Positions 23,340-25,035 of a stretch of 25,035 nucleotides of DNA are shown here, piece after piece. The translations under genes and the position numbers were made by a program. Source of the stretch: Bacteroidaceae bacterium (GTDB lineage Bacteria > Bacteroidota > Bacteroidia > Bacteroidales > Bacteroidaceae). The DNA lies in the NCBI GenBank assembly GCA_900772575.1, contig CAAHEN010000076.1:1-25035 (forward strand), in the 5' to 3' direction. How positions within the stretch are numbered: position 1 is the stretch's first letter; the number at the start of each line of letters is the position of its first letter. The notes under the pieces are model-generated. The model did no database searches. It had not been told where the DNA came from and saw nothing but the letters and a program-made list of their open reading frames with translations.

Positions 23340-24347
23340 ATGCCAAACACCAACCGTCACCGCCGCCATGCCGGCGGCCCACAGCAAGGACGTCGCCGCC
23401 ACGCCGAAAGGTGCGGCGGCCGTCTCGTCGCACTGTCGCTCTGCCTGCTGGCTGGCCTGTGCGGCCGCGCCCAGCAGGATCCCGCTTTCCTGCACTACTG
23501 GCAGATGGAGCCGCAGTTCAACCCCGCCGCCGTCGGGCGCGAGCCGCAGCTGAGCATCAATGCGGCCTACCAGTCGCACGCCTCGGGCTTCGAAGGCGCC
23601 GGCGGCACGATGTATGCCGGCGCCGACATGGCCTTCCGCCTCGGCAAGACACGCCACGGCGTGGGCGTCGTGTTCCAGAACGACCAGATAGGCCTCTTCT
23701 CCCACCAGCGCTTCAGCCTGCAGTACGCCTACCACTGGCGCCTCTTCGGTGGCGTGCTGGGCATCGGCGTCGAGGCCGACATGCTCAACGAGCGCGTCGA
23801 CGGCTCGAAGGCCGATCTGGGCGACGCGAGCGATCCTGCCTTCACCTCGTCAGACCTCTCGGGCTCGAAGTTCGACGCCTCAGCGGGACTGCGCTACGCA
23901 CGCGGGGCGTGGTATGCCGGGCTGTCGGCACAGCACATCACCGCGCCCACCGTCCTGCTGGGCGAGACCAACGAGCTGCATGTGAAATCGCACTATAATT
24001 TCACCGCCGGCTACAATATCCGTACGCGCGACCCGTTATTCACTATAGCACCCTCCGTGCTGCTGCGCTACGACGGCACCGACCTGCGGGCCGACCTGAC
24101 CGCCAGACTGGTCTACGCACGAGAGAAGAAACGGCTCTACGGCGGGGCGAACTACAGTCCGCAGCACAGCGTGGCCCTCTTCGTCGGCGGTACCTTCCAC
24201 GGCATCGACATCAGCTATTCGTATGAGGCCTTCACCTCAGGAATGGGGCTCGAAAGCGGGCAGCACGAGGTGACACTGGGCTACCGGCTCGACCTCAACC
24301 TCGACAAGCGCGGGAAAAACCGACACAAGAGCGTGCGCTACCTCTGA
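23340..24347 (+). CDS. porP: Type IX secretion system outer-membrane protein PorP/SprF family
   Basis: This 335-aa protein has an Arg-rich N-terminal extension of ~28 residues, a hydrophobic signal segment (LVALSLCLLAGLCGRA) and a likely cleavage before QQDP. The mature part begins with the family hallmark QDPAFLHYWQMEPQFNPAAVG and continues as repeated amphipathic beta-strands ending in GYRLDLNLDKRG, as expected for an outer-membrane barrel. PorP/SprF proteins are needed for T9SS export or anchoring of surface proteins. No later in-frame ATG precedes the signal segment, so the long basic start is kept. The next gene, 82 nt on, is porK/gldK, matching the conserved porP-porK-porL-porM-porN order and separating this protein from the many stand-alone PorP/SprF paralogues. 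Confidence 0.92.
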   Translation: MPNTNRHRRHAGGPQQGRRRHAERCGGRLVALSLCLLAGLCGRAQQDPAFLHYWQMEPQFNPAAVGREPQLSINAAYQSHASGFEGAGGTMYAGADMAFRLGKTRHGVGVVFQNDQIGLFSHQRFSLQYAYHWRLFGGVLGIGVEADMLNERVDGSKADLGDASDPAFTSSDLSGSKFDASAGLRYARGAWYAGLSAQHITAPTVLLGETNELHVKSHYNFTAGYNIRTRDPLFTIAPSVLLRYDGTDLRADLTARLVYAREKKRLYGGANYSPQHSVALFVGGTFHGIDISYSYEAFTSGMGLESGQHEVTLGYRLDLNLDKRGKNRHKSVRYL

Positions 24348-24429
24348 GCCGGGCATGCGTCCGGCTGCGGACAGAGCAGACGACAGAATGAGACTATATA
24401 CATATTATATATAAGACACTAGACACACA

Positions 24430-25035
24430 ATGAAATCATCCAACCCACGGCAGCACTCCTCCAAACATACGCGCGGCATCGTGCCCGTCGTCGTCATGAC
24501 GCTCCTCTCGGCGCTGACGCTCGCCGGCTGCTTCGGCAGCGGCAGTGCGATGAGAAGCGGTGGTGAGGTGACGGGCCAGCGCTCAGCCGTCTTCAACGAG
24601 CCCACGCCCTACGGCATGGTGGAGGTGAAGCGCGGCTACCTCAAGGCCGGCCTCGCCGACAACGACTCGCTCTGGGGCATCTTCACGCCACAGAAGGACA
24701 TCAGTGTCGACGGTTTCTGGATGGACCAGACCGAGGTGACCAACTCGATGTACCGGCAATTCGTGGAATGGGTGCGCGACAGCATCATCCGTGAGCGCCT
24801 GGCTGACCCCGTCTACGGCGGCGACGAGACCTACAAGATAGAGACCGACCGCTATGGCGAGCCCGTCACCCCGCACCTCAACTGGGCAAAGCCGATTCCA
24901 TGGCGCAAGCCCAACGAAGACCAAGAACGCGCCATCCGCAGCGTCTACACCACCCACCCCATCGACGGCACCGTCATGCTCGACACCCGGCAGCTGACCT
25001 ACCGCTACGAAGTGTTCGACTACGAGAAAGCCGCC
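24430..25035 (+). CDS. porK: T9SS lipoprotein PorK/GldK, 5' part (truncated by window end)
   Basis: The frame opens at ATG 24430 and stays open to the last base, giving 202 codons; the stop is outside the window. The N-terminus has a lipoprotein signal with lipobox LAGC and modified Cys34 (residues 31-34). The following sequence has the SUMF1/formylglycine-generating-enzyme-like fold start, with VDGFWMDQTEVTNSMYRQF near 97-115. This is as in GldK/PorK, which use that fold structurally rather than as enzymes. PorK forms the periplasmic ring under the outer membrane with PorN and is essential for type IX secretion. The segment PHLNWAKPIPWRKP also fits the GldK subfamily. Order after porP supports the name; porL, porM and porN should follow beyond the window. 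Confidence 0.92.
   Translation, partial: MKSSNPRQHSSKHTRGIVPVVVMTLLSALTLAGCFGSGSAMRSGGEVTGQRSAVFNEPTPYGMVEVKRGYLKAGLADNDSLWGIFTPQKDISVDGFWMDQTEVTNSMYRQFVEWVRDSIIRERLADPVYGGDETYKIETDRYGEPVTPHLNWAKPIPWRKPNEDQERAIRSVYTTHPIDGTVMLDTRQLTYRYEVFDYEKAA

Overview
The window is a chromosomal segment of a high-GC member of the Bacteroidales (Bacteroidota). Three things support this. Its genes are RprXY-type two-component genes, a fused SecDF, a Bacteroidetes-style topoisomerase IV A subunit and type IX secretion (T9SS) genes. Many genes have the Bacteroidetes -7 promoter element TAnnTTTG, often with no clear Shine-Dalgarno. The first gene appears to be T9SS cargo. A Prevotellaceae-like host is plausible, but the genus cannot be fixed from sequence alone.

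Layout. 1-3898 (+): the 3' part of a large secreted GEVED-domain protein with a T9SS-like C-terminus, a serine-type sulfatase, and uracil phosphoribosyltransferase. A long hairpin closes this block against the convergent rprX-rprY operon (4052-6210, -). ribD (-) and prmC (+) are divergent and their start codons overlap. From about 8261 to 12302 the composition changes sharply (sampled 60-nt pieces near 40% G+C, against 73% inside prmC). This accessory island holds five co-oriented genes. The first pair is an XRE/ImmA-IrrE regulator-protease and a PIN-domain protein. The second group is a DUF4417-like protein, an acidic 135-aa protein and a very basic 163-aa protein. A possible structured RNA lies between the two groups. 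A perfect 14-bp direct repeat (8245-8258 and 12303-12316) brackets the island, the left copy overlapping the prmC stop codon.

12348-14625 (-): an ABC transporter operon (ATPase, permease, YtrA-type GntR repressor). It has a near-perfect Bacteroidetes promoter, an 8+8 palindromic operator at the expected transcription start, and an intrinsic terminator at the far end. 14934-18421 (-): topoisomerase IV subunit A followed by a zinc-ribbon membrane protein. 18508-21579 (-): the secDF fusion with its own promoter and terminator. 22060-22998 (-): a WYL-domain regulator. 23293-25035 (+): porP followed by the 5' part of porK/gldK, the start of a T9SS operon that runs off the window.

How the genes connect. 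T9SS substrates cross the inner membrane by Sec before outer-membrane export, so secDF, porP/porK and the cargo-like protein at the left edge belong to one export route, although they are not adjacent. The most novel part is the island. Its second cassette pairs a strongly acidic protein with a strongly basic one (about -10 and +15 net charge by my count). Its first cassette has GTTGACA repeats over its promoter that suggest autoregulation.
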